Shown here one piece after another: positions 47,340 to 57,329 of a DNA stretch of 64,000 bases. Each line of letters begins with the position of its first letter. Positions within the stretch are counted from its first letter, which is position 1. Source of the DNA: Nageia nagi (lineage: Eukaryota > Pinophyta); NCBI GenBank assembly GCA_050084985.1, contig JBITNC010000001.1:186930001-186994000 (forward strand). Direction: 5' to 3'. The translations under genes and the position numbers were made by a program. The notes beneath the pieces are model-generated. The model did not search any database. It was not told where the DNA came from and saw only the letters and a program-made list of their open reading frames with translations.

Positions 47340-49455
47340 TCCTTCCTACCCCAAAGGTTTTATTTCCAAATTCACAAGTGTTAAAAGGAAATGATTATAT
47401 TATCTAGAATACTAAAATTCAAGATATTTTGGAGTTTGAAGAACTATGGGAGATTTTAACTAGAACCAAAACTCATCCAATGACAGTTGATGAAGCCTTA
47501 AACAAAGTTTGATCAAAGAAGAAATAAAGGTCAAATGATCATCTTACTTGGAATTTAGGATGATATTCAACACTATGTTTGAGATTCCAAATATACTACA
47601 TAAGCATAGAATAAATGGCACAAATTACAATATTGTTGGTACAATTATTTTGCTTAAGTCTCTTTGATAAATAAGAGTCAAAAAAAAAAGGAGCAAAATC
47701 CATAGAATCAAGGGAGTGGAAACAAATAATACCACCTCCATAAAGATAGCAACAAGTAAATATTCCTAATAATGTTGAAGAATCCACTAATGAATTTAAC
47801 AATCTCACTCTCATTCATTAAGAGAAACCCTTTATTTCATCCACTTTGTTGATTATGATGCTTTCAAGCATATGACTAGACAAAAGGATTGGGCATTGAT
47901 ACACCCTATAACATTAAAGGTACAAGAGATATTCAAGTTCATATTGGAAAGAATAATTATTATATTAAGAAGGTCTTGTATGTGTGAGGTCTCATAAAGA
48001 ACCTCTTGTTAGTTAGTCAAATTTTGGATAATAATTTCAAAGTGGAGTTTGATAATGTGTATGGATGGAAGGTTTTCTTCATTCAAAATAAATCTAGAGA
48101 TTATTAGATTTTAACCAAAGCTTAAGGAGTTAGAAAAATATTTTTTCTTGATGTTGTCTATAGCTTCCAATAATCAAGCATTAAATATTTATGTTGTGGA
48201 TTCCACCACTCCCTGCAACCAACAATTTGGATACATGAATCCAAATTACCTAATCAATCTATAAAAGAGGAGTATGGTAAGTGGTCTCCCATATCTTGAT
48301 TCTCCTACTAATATTTATTCTACTTTCATCATAGGGAAACAACATAGAATTCAATTTGAAGCTAGCACATATTGTTCTACAGTACCTCTTGATGTGATTG
48401 ACATTGACCTATGTGTATCCATGATTTCTAGTCACATTGGCCTCCAATACTTCTGATTATTCATTAATTACTACTCCAAAAAAATATGGGTGTATTTATT
48501 AAACATGAAGGATTAAACCTTTTAGTATTTAAAATATTTTAAATCATGTGTGAAGAATGCCACTGATCATCATATCCATGTTCTCATTCAAATCAAGGGG
48601 GAGAATACCTATCAAATAAGTTTTTTGCATCTTTGAAGAAATATATAATTCGACGATAATTGACCACATCCTACACACCATAGAAAAATATAATTTGTAA
48701 ATGAAAAAATAAAATAATCATAGAAATAATGAGGATTGTGTTGAAAGATGCAAAGTTGAATGAAAAATTTTGGGCTAAATGAGTAAGAACTACAATATAT
48801 CGACTAAATAGAGAACTTTGTAAAACTCTTGATAGGATGACACCTAAAGAACCAATAATAGGAGTGAGACCATCTATCTCACATCTTTGAGTATTTGGTT
48901 GCACTACCTATACGCACATTCCTAAATAGAAAAGAAAGTCCTTGATGGGCATTCTTATTGGGTATAGTACTAAATCCAAAGGATACAAACTTATGGATCC
49001 TACTACTCAAAAGATTTATATAAGTAGAGATGTTATTTTTTATTATATTGGTGATTCTTCTACTAGTTCATCTATAGTACCACCTGAACTTGACAACAGT
49101 CCCACTATCAACCATGATGAGAAATATGATGAGATAAAAGTTCTGGTTGTGAACTTGCCACTTGATAATTTTAGAAGATCAAAATGGTACTAAAAGATAA
49201 TACAAGATTCACACTTGGGTGATCCACCATAAACTTCCATATCCAAACCAAGGATACGAAGCATGGCTCATGAGGAAATGAACTTGGCACTAATGAGCAT
49301 AGTGGTGAATACACCTAAACCTAAAATAGTTTGTGAATTCATCAAGTTATTACATTAGAAGTCTTCATGTAGGTTGAATATGATGCATTGATGAAAAATG
49401 GAACATGAAAGCTCGTAGAACTTCCACTTTGGAAGAAGGCCATTATATGCAAATG
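47340..49455 (+). pseudogene. Old copia gag end, protease region and integrase
   Basis: A broken gag-like stretch (47430-47800) is followed near 47850-47890 by DYDAFKHMTRQKDW, in the place of the D-S-G...H-M-T protease/linker motif, then KKVLYV and NLLLVSQILDNNFKVEFDN. The open piece 48274-48456 is the GAG-pre-integrase to integrase join (MVSGLPYLDSPTNIYSTFII, GKQHRIQFEAS). Later come QGGEYLSNKF, AKLNEKFWAK, DRMTPKEPIIGVRPS and, open at 48942-49193, a GILIGYSTKSKGYKLMDP segment, all copia integrase landmarks. The frame is cut at 49455 inside the start of the RT domain by the younger copia element and resumes at 57335. Confidence 0.75.
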
Positions 49456-49933
49456 TGAGAGAATTAGCACTACTCTAATCCTCAAGGTCCAAGACTAGGA
49501 AACTCAATCATACAATATAACACCATTCACACAAGATAACACAAGTGTAATGTTGTTCCTCCCTCCTTGGGAGTACATCCACAACTAGTATCTCAATTCT
49601 CAAGTATGCCCCTCTTACTACAATTCTCTTCCTCTCCTACACAAACTAGTAGAGTAATCTTACTCCAAAACTTAGTTGTGTTACAAGAGGAGAGGCCCTC
49701 TATTTATAGCTTGAGAGCACCTCCCTAACCTCCCTTTAACCCAAGGGTAAGGTTAGGGTTACAATAAATGCATGACCTAACTTTAACCTACCAACTAACC
49801 CCATGGTAAGGTCAAAGTCCACACATAATAAAGAATTCAATTAATCCCTTAAGGTATCTACATATCCTTTAAGTGATTAATTGAACTTACAAGGAGTTTA
49901 GATATTCACAATATTTCATTACAAATTCTAACA
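49456..49933 (-). repeat. 3' LTR of the young copia element
   Basis: 478 bp; minus strand TGTTAGAATT to AATTCTCTCA. It differs from the right LTR at about nine positions, mostly transitions, and no gaps are seen. Confidence 0.92.
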
Positions 49934-49944
49934 CTCCCCCTTAA
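49934..49944 (-). other. Polypurine tract of the young copia element
   Basis: Minus strand TTAAGGGGGAG directly before the LTR start TGTTAGAATT. Confidence 0.85.
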
Positions 49945-50427
49945 TGCAATATTGGGATAGAGCGTAGAAGAGAGAAGAGAGAGAGTAAGAGAGAGTTCTC
50001 CTCCATAGAGATACAAGTGGAGATGAGAACATTTACATATTTGAGAATCTTTTTGAGAACTAGTATGAGACTCACTACATTACCATTTGACAAAATGGTT
50101 TACAATACAATCATTAACCACAACTGGTTTCACTGTACATAGTAGTCGATCAACTTTAAGCTGACATGTGAGTCTCCATGAGCTTGCTTACACAAGGTGA
50201 GTAACCTGCATTTCTAAAGAAGATCCTGCATGCTACAAGCAAGTCATGAGCAAAATCAGTTAGATGCATTATATATTCAAATAAGAGAATGAAATAATGC
50301 CATCTTATAAATAACTGATCAATGGTGCACGATAAGTCATCATGGAGATGCCAAGCCATCACTCATAGTCACCTATTGTATATAGACATGTGTTGATTAT
50401 TAATAGAGCATAAAAATTATACAAATA
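49945..50427 (-). other. 3' untranslated region of the young copia element
   Basis: No coding on either strand that resembles an element gene. It includes a short GA-rich tract at 49973-49998. Confidence 0.5.
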
Positions 50428-50820
50428 GTTTCTCATGTAGAGCAAACTCACCATGGAGGTATAGAATGTACAACAAGTTCCTCATGCAGAATGAACTTAC
50501 CACGGAGGTATATTAATTATATGCTCAAAAAATTGTACAACAAGTTTGTCACGCAGAGCAAACTTACCACGGAGGTGTAAAATGTACAAGTTTGTCACAC
50601 AGAGCAAACTTACCACGGAGGTGTAAAATGTACAAGTTTGTCACACAGAGCAAACTTACCATGGAGGTGTAAAATGTACAACAAGTTTGTCACATAGAGC
50701 AAACTTACCATGGAGGTGTAAAATGTACAACAAGTTTGTCACGCAGAGCAAACTTACCATAGAGGTATAATAATGTACAACAAGTTTATCACACAGAGCA
50801 AACTTACCATGGAGGTATAT
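50428..50820. repeat. Eight-copy tandem repeat, about 49-bp unit
   Basis: Units begin near 50428, 50475, 50537, 50588, 50636, 50683, 50733 and 50783 with GTTTGTCAC(G/A)CAGAGC and continue AAACTTACCA(C/T)GGAGGTGTA. Units 46-52 bp long differ mainly by presence of an AAC triplet before GTTTGTC. The first two units are the most diverged. It lies between the end of pol and the 3' LTR. Confidence 0.9.
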
Positions 50821-50890
50821 CATAATCAACACATGCTATACAATAATAAAAGAGCCTCTTAGAGGTGAATTTGTCATCACTAACAAAAGT

Positions 50891-51560
50891 TCAAACTTCA
50901 CTCCCCCTTGAGGGCAACTTCACCAACCCGAGAGAATCCCTAAGCTTGCTGAACTGAGCTTCAGGAAGGGGCTTGGTGAATAAATCAATGGAGTTTTCAG
51001 TATATGGACAATACTCCAAGTGTATGATGTCATCTAGAACCTTCTCCCTGATAAAATGGGCTTGGATTTCCACATGTTTGGTTCTCTGATGGAACACAAG
51101 ATTCTTAGCCAAAGAGATAGCTGATTAATTATCTGAAGAAATAAGAGATGGGCCATTTTGCTTATACCCAATTTTGTTTAGAAGATGCCTTAGCCAAATA
51201 GATTCTTGGGTGGCAACAAACATGGCTTGATATTTAACTTTGGTGGTAGAAAGAGTTACAGTAGGTTGCTTCTTGGAAGCCCAAGAGATAGCACCTGAAC
51301 CAATGCTAAACACATATGCAGAGGTTGATTTTCTATCATCTCTATCTCTCCCATAATCAGAATCTGAGAACCCTAAGAGAACAATTGAGGGCACTTTGGA
51401 ATACTTAAGAGCAAGATCCTTTATCCCTGCCACATACCTCAAGATTTGCTTCACAGCATTGAGGTGTTCAACATATGGTTTTTGCATGAATCATGCCATC
51501 AGATTCACTGCAAAGGCAATATTAGGTCAAGAGATAATCAGATACAGAAGACTACCAATC
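50891..51560 (-). pseudogene. Copia RNase H, four nonsense changes
   Basis: The C-terminal end of the young element's pol: KPYVEHLNAVKQILRYVAGI, then GFSDSDYGRDRDDRKSTSAY, with the first catalytic Asp in SDSDYG, SWASKKQPTVTLSTTKVKY, and after a stop TKHVEIQAHFIREKV and the end at LPSRGSEV. It would remove RNA from the RNA-DNA hybrid. Stops near 51562, 51525, 51492 and 51125 each look like a single C-to-T change in a Gln or Arg codon; otherwise the domain is nearly complete and well conserved. Confidence 0.88.
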
Positions 51561-51562
51561 AA

Positions 51563-52834
51563 TTACCTATAAGCTATAGCATCAGCCAACTGAGAATCTG
51601 AGCTTAGTGATACAACAATTTCAGGAGAAATAGGTATTGCAGCATATCTACACTCCATTACAAACTTTTGCAAGATGTCTAATATATACTTAGATTGACT
51701 AAGATAAGTACAATCTTTGTGTTGGTATACTTGCATCCCAAGATAGTAATGCAATAGACCTAAATCGGTCATTTCAAATGTTGCCTTCAGTTTGGATATG
51801 CACTCTTGGATGATTTCAATATTGTTGCCTGTTATGAGAAGATCATCCACATAAAGGAGAATTAATACCATGTCTTTTCTTTGATTGAGTACATAGAGAT
51901 CTAAGTCATAGAAGCACTTGGAAAAACCAATATCTGCAAAGAATCCTAAAATTTTCTTGTACCATGCTCTAGGTGCTTGTTTAAGTCCATACAAAGACTT
52001 CTTTAGCTTGCACACAAGAGACTCTTTTCCTTCTAGAATAAATCCTTCTGGTTGATTCATGTAGATTTCTACATCCAAGTCACCATTGAGAAATGCACTC
52101 TTGACATCAAGTTGAAAAACTTTCCAACCTTGAATTGCAGAAAGAGCAAGGATTATCCTGACAGTAGGCATCTTAGCCACAGGAGCAAAGGTTTCCTCAT
52201 AATCAATACCATATTTTTGAGCAAATCCTTTGGCCACTAACCTTGCTTTGTATTTTTCAATTTCTCCATCAGAATTGTACTTGAACTTGTATATCCATTT
52301 ATTTCCAATCACATTTTTCTCATTGGGATAAGGAACCAAATCCCAAGTTTTATTTTTCATGAGCACCTCATACTCAACTTTCATAGCTTCCATCCAACAC
52401 TCTTGCTTGGAAGCTTCTTTGAAGGTTGATGGCTCATTCGTATTATCAATTTTAGCAAATAAAGATTTATTCAAGGTCATACTTCTTGTAATTCTTTGAG
52501 CTGGAGAATTTTTCTCTTGTGGTGACTTCCTTACATGATCATCCAACCAGTTAGGTGCAGGTGAAGAATCATCTGAATCAGACACCTCAGCATGAGAAGT
52601 CGTATCCTCAGGAAGTTCATTGAACTTGACATCCCTAGAAATAAAGACTATTTTATGGGATGAGGAGTAGAGCCTGTAACCTCTATGCTGATTATCATAC
52701 CCCACAAACATGCATTTTTTTGATCTTTTATCTAGCTTCTTTCTTTTCTCTGAGGTAATGAAGGCAAATGCATCACAACCAAAGACCCTAAAGTGTGAGA
52801 TGTTAGGTTTCTTTCTTGTCCATGCTTCATACAA
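51563..52834 (-). pseudogene. Copia integrase end and reverse transcriptase
   Basis: A long open stretch of 423 codons, the longest in the window. It starts in the integrase C-terminal region (SHFRVFGCDAFAF, FVGYDNQHRGYRLY, VFISRDVKF), passes a linker, and contains a complete copia RT: WIYKFKYNSDGEIEKYKARL, GIDYEETFAPVAKMPTVRII, QLDVKSAFLNGDLDVEIYM, SLYGLKQAPRAWY, LYVDDLLITGNN (the catalytic Y-V-D-D box intact), and DLGLLHYYLGMQV. It stops at the C-to-T site described for the RNase H piece. Compared with the other RT copies in the window this one is well preserved, in agreement with its young LTRs. Confidence 0.92.
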
Positions 52835-52853
52835 AGTTTTACCTTCAACTGCT

Positions 52854-53400
52854 TTAGTAGGACACTAGGAAGGTTGCCCATAAGAAACTAGGAATGTTAC
52901 CCAACATGCATCTTGCCATTTCCATAATGGTGTGATTCTTCCTTTTAGCAACTCCATTTTGCTGAGGGGTGTAAGGGATTGTGAATTGCCGCTTGATCCC
53001 ATGTTTAACACAATAGTCATTAAACTCATTGCTATTATACTCACCCCCATTATCAGATCTCAGCATCTTGATCTTAAAAATAGTTTGATTTTCAACAAGA
53101 GCCTTGAAGTCTTTAAACCTGTCAAAAGTTTGATCCTTGTGCTCAAGTGGATAACCAAATGTCATCCTACTGAAGTCATCAATGAAGTTCAGAATATAAG
53201 AAGCTCCCCCTAGAGACTTAGTTTGAAATGGACCTATCAAATCTGAATGCACAAGCTGAAGAGGACGAGTAGCCCGAGTTGCCTTATCTTTTTCAAACTT
53301 TTGCCTATTCATCTTTCCTAGAATGCACCTTTCACAAAGACCAATTGTGGGTGAAATATTAGGTAAACCTTCCACAAGTTCTTAATTTTTCATATCACTA
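52854..53400 (-). pseudogene. Copia GAG-pre-integrase end and integrase core
   Basis: From 53375: CERCILGKMNRQKFEKDKAT is the integrase zinc-finger end, followed by LQLVHSDLIGPFQTKSLGGA and FIDDFSRMTFGYPLEHKDQT, MLRSDNGGEYNSNEFNDYC, and HGIKRQFTIPYTPQQNGVAK. These give the D, D and E of the catalytic triad (HSDL, SDNGG, QQNGVAKRK with the Glu region altered: AERK is the norm, AKRK here). A short deletion and frameshift near 52858 separates it from the RT piece. Upstream of 53400 the normal gag-protease coding is missing. Confidence 0.88.
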
Positions 53401-54418
53401 CACACATGCCTGTCCACCTAATAGAGTTATATCCAATCCAACAGAGGTCTTAGGGGCAATTAAGATAGACTTTCCACCACTTGGCTCTTCAGACTAAAAG
53501 GGCTCCAGTCTGCCCTATCCTCCCCTCATGGCTCCCCAAACAAGTCATGTTGTGGAAAAGTACGTGCGGATGTGTTCATTTTAGGGGTTACTTTCAATAT
53601 TTTGCGTTTTGCAAGTATAAAGCAATTGTGCAAAAATATAAAGTAAAGTAAAAATACATCATCCACATGAGCTTGAAAAAACCTTAAAAAAAGTCCAATG
53701 GGTTTTGTACTAACCCCTAAAGGACATTTTACATTTTGCATACTTTGCTCAATAAATTCATTCTATCATTTTAATGAATTTAAAAAAAAAAAGACTAAGT
53801 CCTGCTTAGCATTAATCCATAACTTAAACATGCATTGTTCCATGACTTAAAAATTAAGTAATAATCATGCATCATGCATTATTTAACTTAAAATTTTAAG
53901 TCCTAAGCATGCTTTATTCCTCAAACAAGATTAAGAGACATGCATTACAAGTTTAGCATGCAAGATCTAGATAAAATTTAAGTAAAAATTATACAAATTC
54001 CTCCCTTTTCACTTAAAGTTTTATTCCTAAAAAAAACTTGTATGCTAAAAATTGTCTTTTAAGTATGCATTTTAAGTAAATTTCCCTTGTTTACTTTTTT
54101 TTTTTAAATAGCATACTTATATTACCTTAGTAAATTTTTACTAAAAAAAAAAAAATTGCCTAAGTAAATTACCATACTTAGTGAAAAAAATGCTAAGAGG
54201 TTAGCATTCTAGAAATTGCATGTGCACCTTAGTAAATTAAACATGAAATATTAAAAATATTCTAAGCATTTTTAAAAAGTAAGCTAAGTTTAACTTAAAA
54301 ATATTTTTGACCTTATTGTAAAAATAAGTTAAAAATATTCACTACTTACCAAGTCTCCAAGAATTAAATGGTAAAAGAAGGAGACCCATACCCCTACTTC
54401 ATGCATATTTAATGCTTC
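53401..54418. other. Foreign AT-rich DNA replacing gag in the young copia element
   Basis: No gag or protease coding on the minus strand. Dominated by A- and T-runs and words such as AAGTAAATT and TTAGCAT. The start next to integrase (53401-53530) may still be element sequence. Confidence 0.4.
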
Positions 54419-54805
54419 TTTTACCAAAGCTTTCCAAATAACAAAAAAATACTCTAAGTCAAAAACAAATAAATGCTTTTGGTAAAAAAGGATGGCTACC
54501 CTTCCCTTACCAAGAAGGAGTATACATTGCCTCTTGGGAGTAATTAAACAAGGACATAAAAAATCAAACTCCCTCCTTGGTTGGTAAAAAAAATTAAATG
54601 CATCTTTGTACTTAAAAAAAAATGGCCCCCCCTTTTTCTTCTACCAAGAAGAGCATGCGTTGCTTATGGAGGAGCATAGAAGGTAAAAAGTGGTCAACAA
54701 TAATTAATGCTCAAGGGGTTTGGTTGGGTCCTTAAGACTTAGGTGGAGTGATTAAACAAGGACATAAAAAATAAACTCCCTCCTTAGTTGGTAAAATTAA
54801 ATTAA
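54419..54805. repeat. Tandem duplication of about 200 bp
   Basis: A unit ending GGACATAAAAAATCAAACTC...CTTGGTTGGTAAA...TTAA at 54536-54600 recurs at 54735-54800; upstream parts with ACCAAGAAG(G/A)AG(T/C)AT also pair (54508, 54640). The second copy is longer by an insertion. Confidence 0.6.
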
Positions 54806-54818
54806 ATGCTCAACAACT

Positions 54819-55382
54819 ATGTGTGGAAAAAAAATGGAAAAAGACCACAGGAGTAGAAGGGAGGTGAAGGTGGCCTGGCGTAGGAGTGTTAAGTCACGTG
54901 GGGCAGCTAGATGGCTATTGACCAAGAGCATTCTAGCCGTGAAGATGCGAGCAAGGGAGGAGGGAGGAGGCACAGCCAGCGAGGAAAATATGAACCCGAT
55001 GAACACGCAACCTTCTGCATTGGCTCACTAAGAATAAGCACTCCTTTCTTTGAGTTTTGGCAAGCTACAAATTCATAGCTCACAAGATTCATCCCATCTT
55101 GTAAAGATATTATATCTGTTATTGCATATAAGGCACAAAGTGCATGAAAATATAGAGATCGATCTAAATGATGGATCAGAATAGTTATCAAAGTTCCAAA
55201 CCATCCATTTATTCACCCCACAATCTCATGAACTTGACTTGTAAGCTTCTGATCTGTAATCCATAGAAGGGCACTTGTTGGTCATTAGCACACATCAAAG
55301 TTCTCCGTGCACTACTCAGGTGAAAGGTAACATGTTACTGGGTTAGAAATTTGAGGATTGTTGAACCTCTGTATGCAAGGAG
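54819..55382 (+). promoter_or_regulatory. GC-richer region before the captured gene, with G-box
   Basis: Guanine-rich plus-strand DNA with a perfect CACGTG G-box at about 54896 precedes the first captured exon. It keeps CpGs. It may be the promoter and 5' leader of the donor gene, carried along with its exons. Function here is only inferred. Confidence 0.35.
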
Positions 55383-56115
55383 ATGGCAGGAGCTACGGGA
55401 GAGGGAGTAGATAGGGAGGTGAGACTAGCATGCGCAAAGTTGGTGCAGAGCTTGCTCCCAGAATTTGTAGACCCTTTCAAGGTATCCATTTTGTACATAT
55501 CCTACGATCATTGTAGTTCAAAAGTTGATAAAGCAGATACCAAAGTAGATACGCCTCACCTCTGTTAAATCTGGCACACCAACCTACCATTTTCCAAGGT
55601 CCTCACATTGCCTACGTGGAGACTTCACGTCTTCTACCACTGGGAAAACAAATTGACCTCAGCATTGAGGGACAGCCGTGGTGAGGGTTCAATGTGGAAC
55701 TTGTTGCGTGCTGCTCAAGAGCAGGTAGTGCACCCCCCTTTTTCCTCAAGGTTGTAGCCCTTCAAACCATATATTTTTGTGTTTTATTTAATGATTAGTC
55801 TTTGGAGGATGATATTGAGTGATCCTAGTTATGTTAGAGGTGAAAATATTTTGTCAAAGAGCATGGATTCATCAGCAACTGGAAGTGATCAGTCAAACTT
55901 CATGGGCCATATTTTTGTTAGAGATACAAACATTCAAACAAACAATGATTGCAGATTTTCTATAAGAGCAAGATATTGCAGACAATGCCAGGCCTATATC
56001 AACATATTTGATCATCATTGTTCGGTATTTGGCAATTGTGTGGGTTAGCAAAACCATTGCTTCTTCATCTTTTATTACTGCTGAGAGTTGCTACATTCTT
56101 TGTGGCATTTCCTAG
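55383..56115 (+). pseudogene. Captured DHHC-type protein S-acyltransferase gene fragment
   Basis: Exons can be read with intron borders: 55383-55481 (MAGATGEGVDREVRLACAKL...), 55599-55724 (VLTLPTWRLHVFYHWENKLT...), and from 55799, where the frame shifts after SLEDDIE, to SDPSYVRGENIL, then FSIRARYCRQCQAYINIFDH and HCSVFGNCVG. The last part is the DHHC Cys-rich domain with the D-H-H-C motif present; these membrane enzymes attach palmitate to protein cysteines. A stop follows CVG, and a frameshift precedes TAESCYILCGIS, where a membrane segment would start. The two introns are 117 and 74 bp with GT-AG ends. It lies antisense inside the young copia element. Assigning the first two exons to the same gene is an inference from phase and spacing. 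Confidence 0.7.
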
Positions 56116-56743
56116 ATAAAACCTTTGTATATATTTTTTTTATATATGTATATAAAAAAATATTGCTCTCAACAAAAAAAAATTCCAAACTTTGAATAAT
56201 AAAAAATATTGAGAGCTGCCTCTTTAACTCAACAATAAATGGCATAAAGAAATATTGCAATACTAATCTCTTTTTTTTTTGTTTTTAAAAAAAAAAATTA
56301 ACATCATGCTCACTAGAGGTTAGTATAATTAAAAGCATTATATTTCTATTTTTAGCCCTCCTTTTTTTTGCAAAAATAAATTAACTTTCACTTGTGTTTA
56401 CTTTAAACAAGAAAAGTAAACCTCAAGAAATTAGTTGCTACTAATAAACAAAATGTTAGTAAAAATATTTGCATTTCATAGTATCCTCTTAAAAAGTATA
56501 TCATGTATTAAGCATTTTTGTAAAAAAAATGCTACTAACATAAGGTTAGTATAGGAAAAAAAAATTACTTGCATTGTCATTTTAATCATATTTTGCAAGA
56601 AATAAGCTTCAATATCTTACAAAATATGTTAGTATCTAATGCAATAATCCATAAGATAACCAAATGAGGAGGAAATTTATACCTTCTCTTAGTTTTACCT
56701 CACCAATGGGCTGTAAGATGAGGAATGAAGAAGGAACACCAAG
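56116..56743. other. AT-rich DNA between captured gene and primer site
   Basis: Contains A/T runs and several CTAACA(T)...GTTAGTA words; no coding. It could be an intron of the captured gene or element leader. Confidence 0.35.
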
Positions 56744-56840
56744 ATGTAGCTTCCACACCAAGAAGAAGAGCTTCCACACCAAGGAATGAAGAAGGATGAA
56801 GAACCTCTAAGATGTAGAAGAAGAGCTTCCACACCAAGCT
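56744..56840. repeat. Triplicated GCTTCCACACCAAG motif beside the primer site
   Basis: GCTTCCACACCAAG occurs three times (about 56748, 56767, 56825), with (A)GATGTAG and AAGAAGA words between. The last copy overlaps the primer-binding site, so the other two are partial primer-site duplicates. Confidence 0.75.
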
Positions 56841-56849
56841 CTGATACCA
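56832..56849 (-). other. Primer-binding site of the young copia element
   Basis: Minus strand TGGTATCAGAGCTTGGTG, two bases after the 5' LTR end. It is the standard initiator tRNA-Met site. Confidence 0.92.
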
Positions 56850-56851
56850 AT

Positions 56852-57329
56852 TGAGAGAATTAGCACTACTCTAATCCTCAAGGTCCAATACTAGAAAACT
56901 CAATCATACAACATAACACCATTCACACAAGATAACACAAGTGTAATGTGGTTCCTCCCTCCTTGGGAGTACATCCACAACTAGTATCTCAATTCTCAAG
57001 TATGCCCCACTTACTATAATTCTCTTCCTCTCCTACACAAACTAGTAGAGTAATCTTACTCCAAAACTTAGTTGTGTTACAATAGGAGAGGCCCTCTATT
57101 TATAGCTTGAGAGCACCTCCTTAACCTCCCTTTAACCCAAGGGTAAGGTTAGGGTTATAATAAATGCATGACCTAACTTTAACCTACCAACTAACCCCAT
57201 GGTAAGGTCAAAGTCCACACATAATAAAGAATTCAATTAATCCCTTAAGGTATCTACATATCCTTTAAGTGATTAATTGAACTTACAAGGAGTTTAGATA
57301 TTCACAATATTTCATTACAAATTCTAACA
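56852..57329 (-). repeat. 5' LTR of the young copia element
   Basis: 478 bp, same length as the left LTR. It contains a TATA box (minus TATAAATAGAGGGC at 57092-57104) that should be the element's promoter. Confidence 0.92.
57092..57104 (-). promoter_or_regulatory. TATA box in the 5' LTR
   Basis: Minus strand CTATAAATAGAGG, conserved in both LTRs (left copy near 49697-49709). Transcription from here would read through the captured gene in antisense and on into pol. Confidence 0.65.

Larger units (their letters stand above)
49456..57329 (-). mobile_element. Young Ty1/copia element carrying a host gene fragment
   Basis: The 7874-bp unit has 478-bp LTRs, a purine tract at 49934-49944, a primer-binding site at 56832-56849 and identical 5-bp flanks AAATG (49451-49455 and 57330-57334). 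The minus-strand interior has integrase, RT and RNase H, then a 3' untranslated tandem repeat. Between the primer site and integrase, where gag and protease should be, there is instead 3.3 kb of foreign sequence with a DHHC gene fragment in antisense. It inserted into the RT domain of the older copia element, exactly between the bases of a C-K-W-M-F-K-I-K motif. LTRs differ at about 9 of 478 positions (1.9 percent). Without gag it would need a helper. Confidence 0.92.

Noticed and set aside
50428-50820. CRISPR-like array
   Set aside because: The units are continuous tandem repeats without unique spacers, and the DNA is plant-like.
52052-53213. Plus-strand open frames opposite the young copia pol
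   Set aside because: They mirror the integrase and RT coding on the minus strand.
54797-55191. Minus-strand open frames over the captured gene's 5' part
   Set aside because: The region is GC-richer, which lengthens chance frames; splice borders and motifs support the plus strand.
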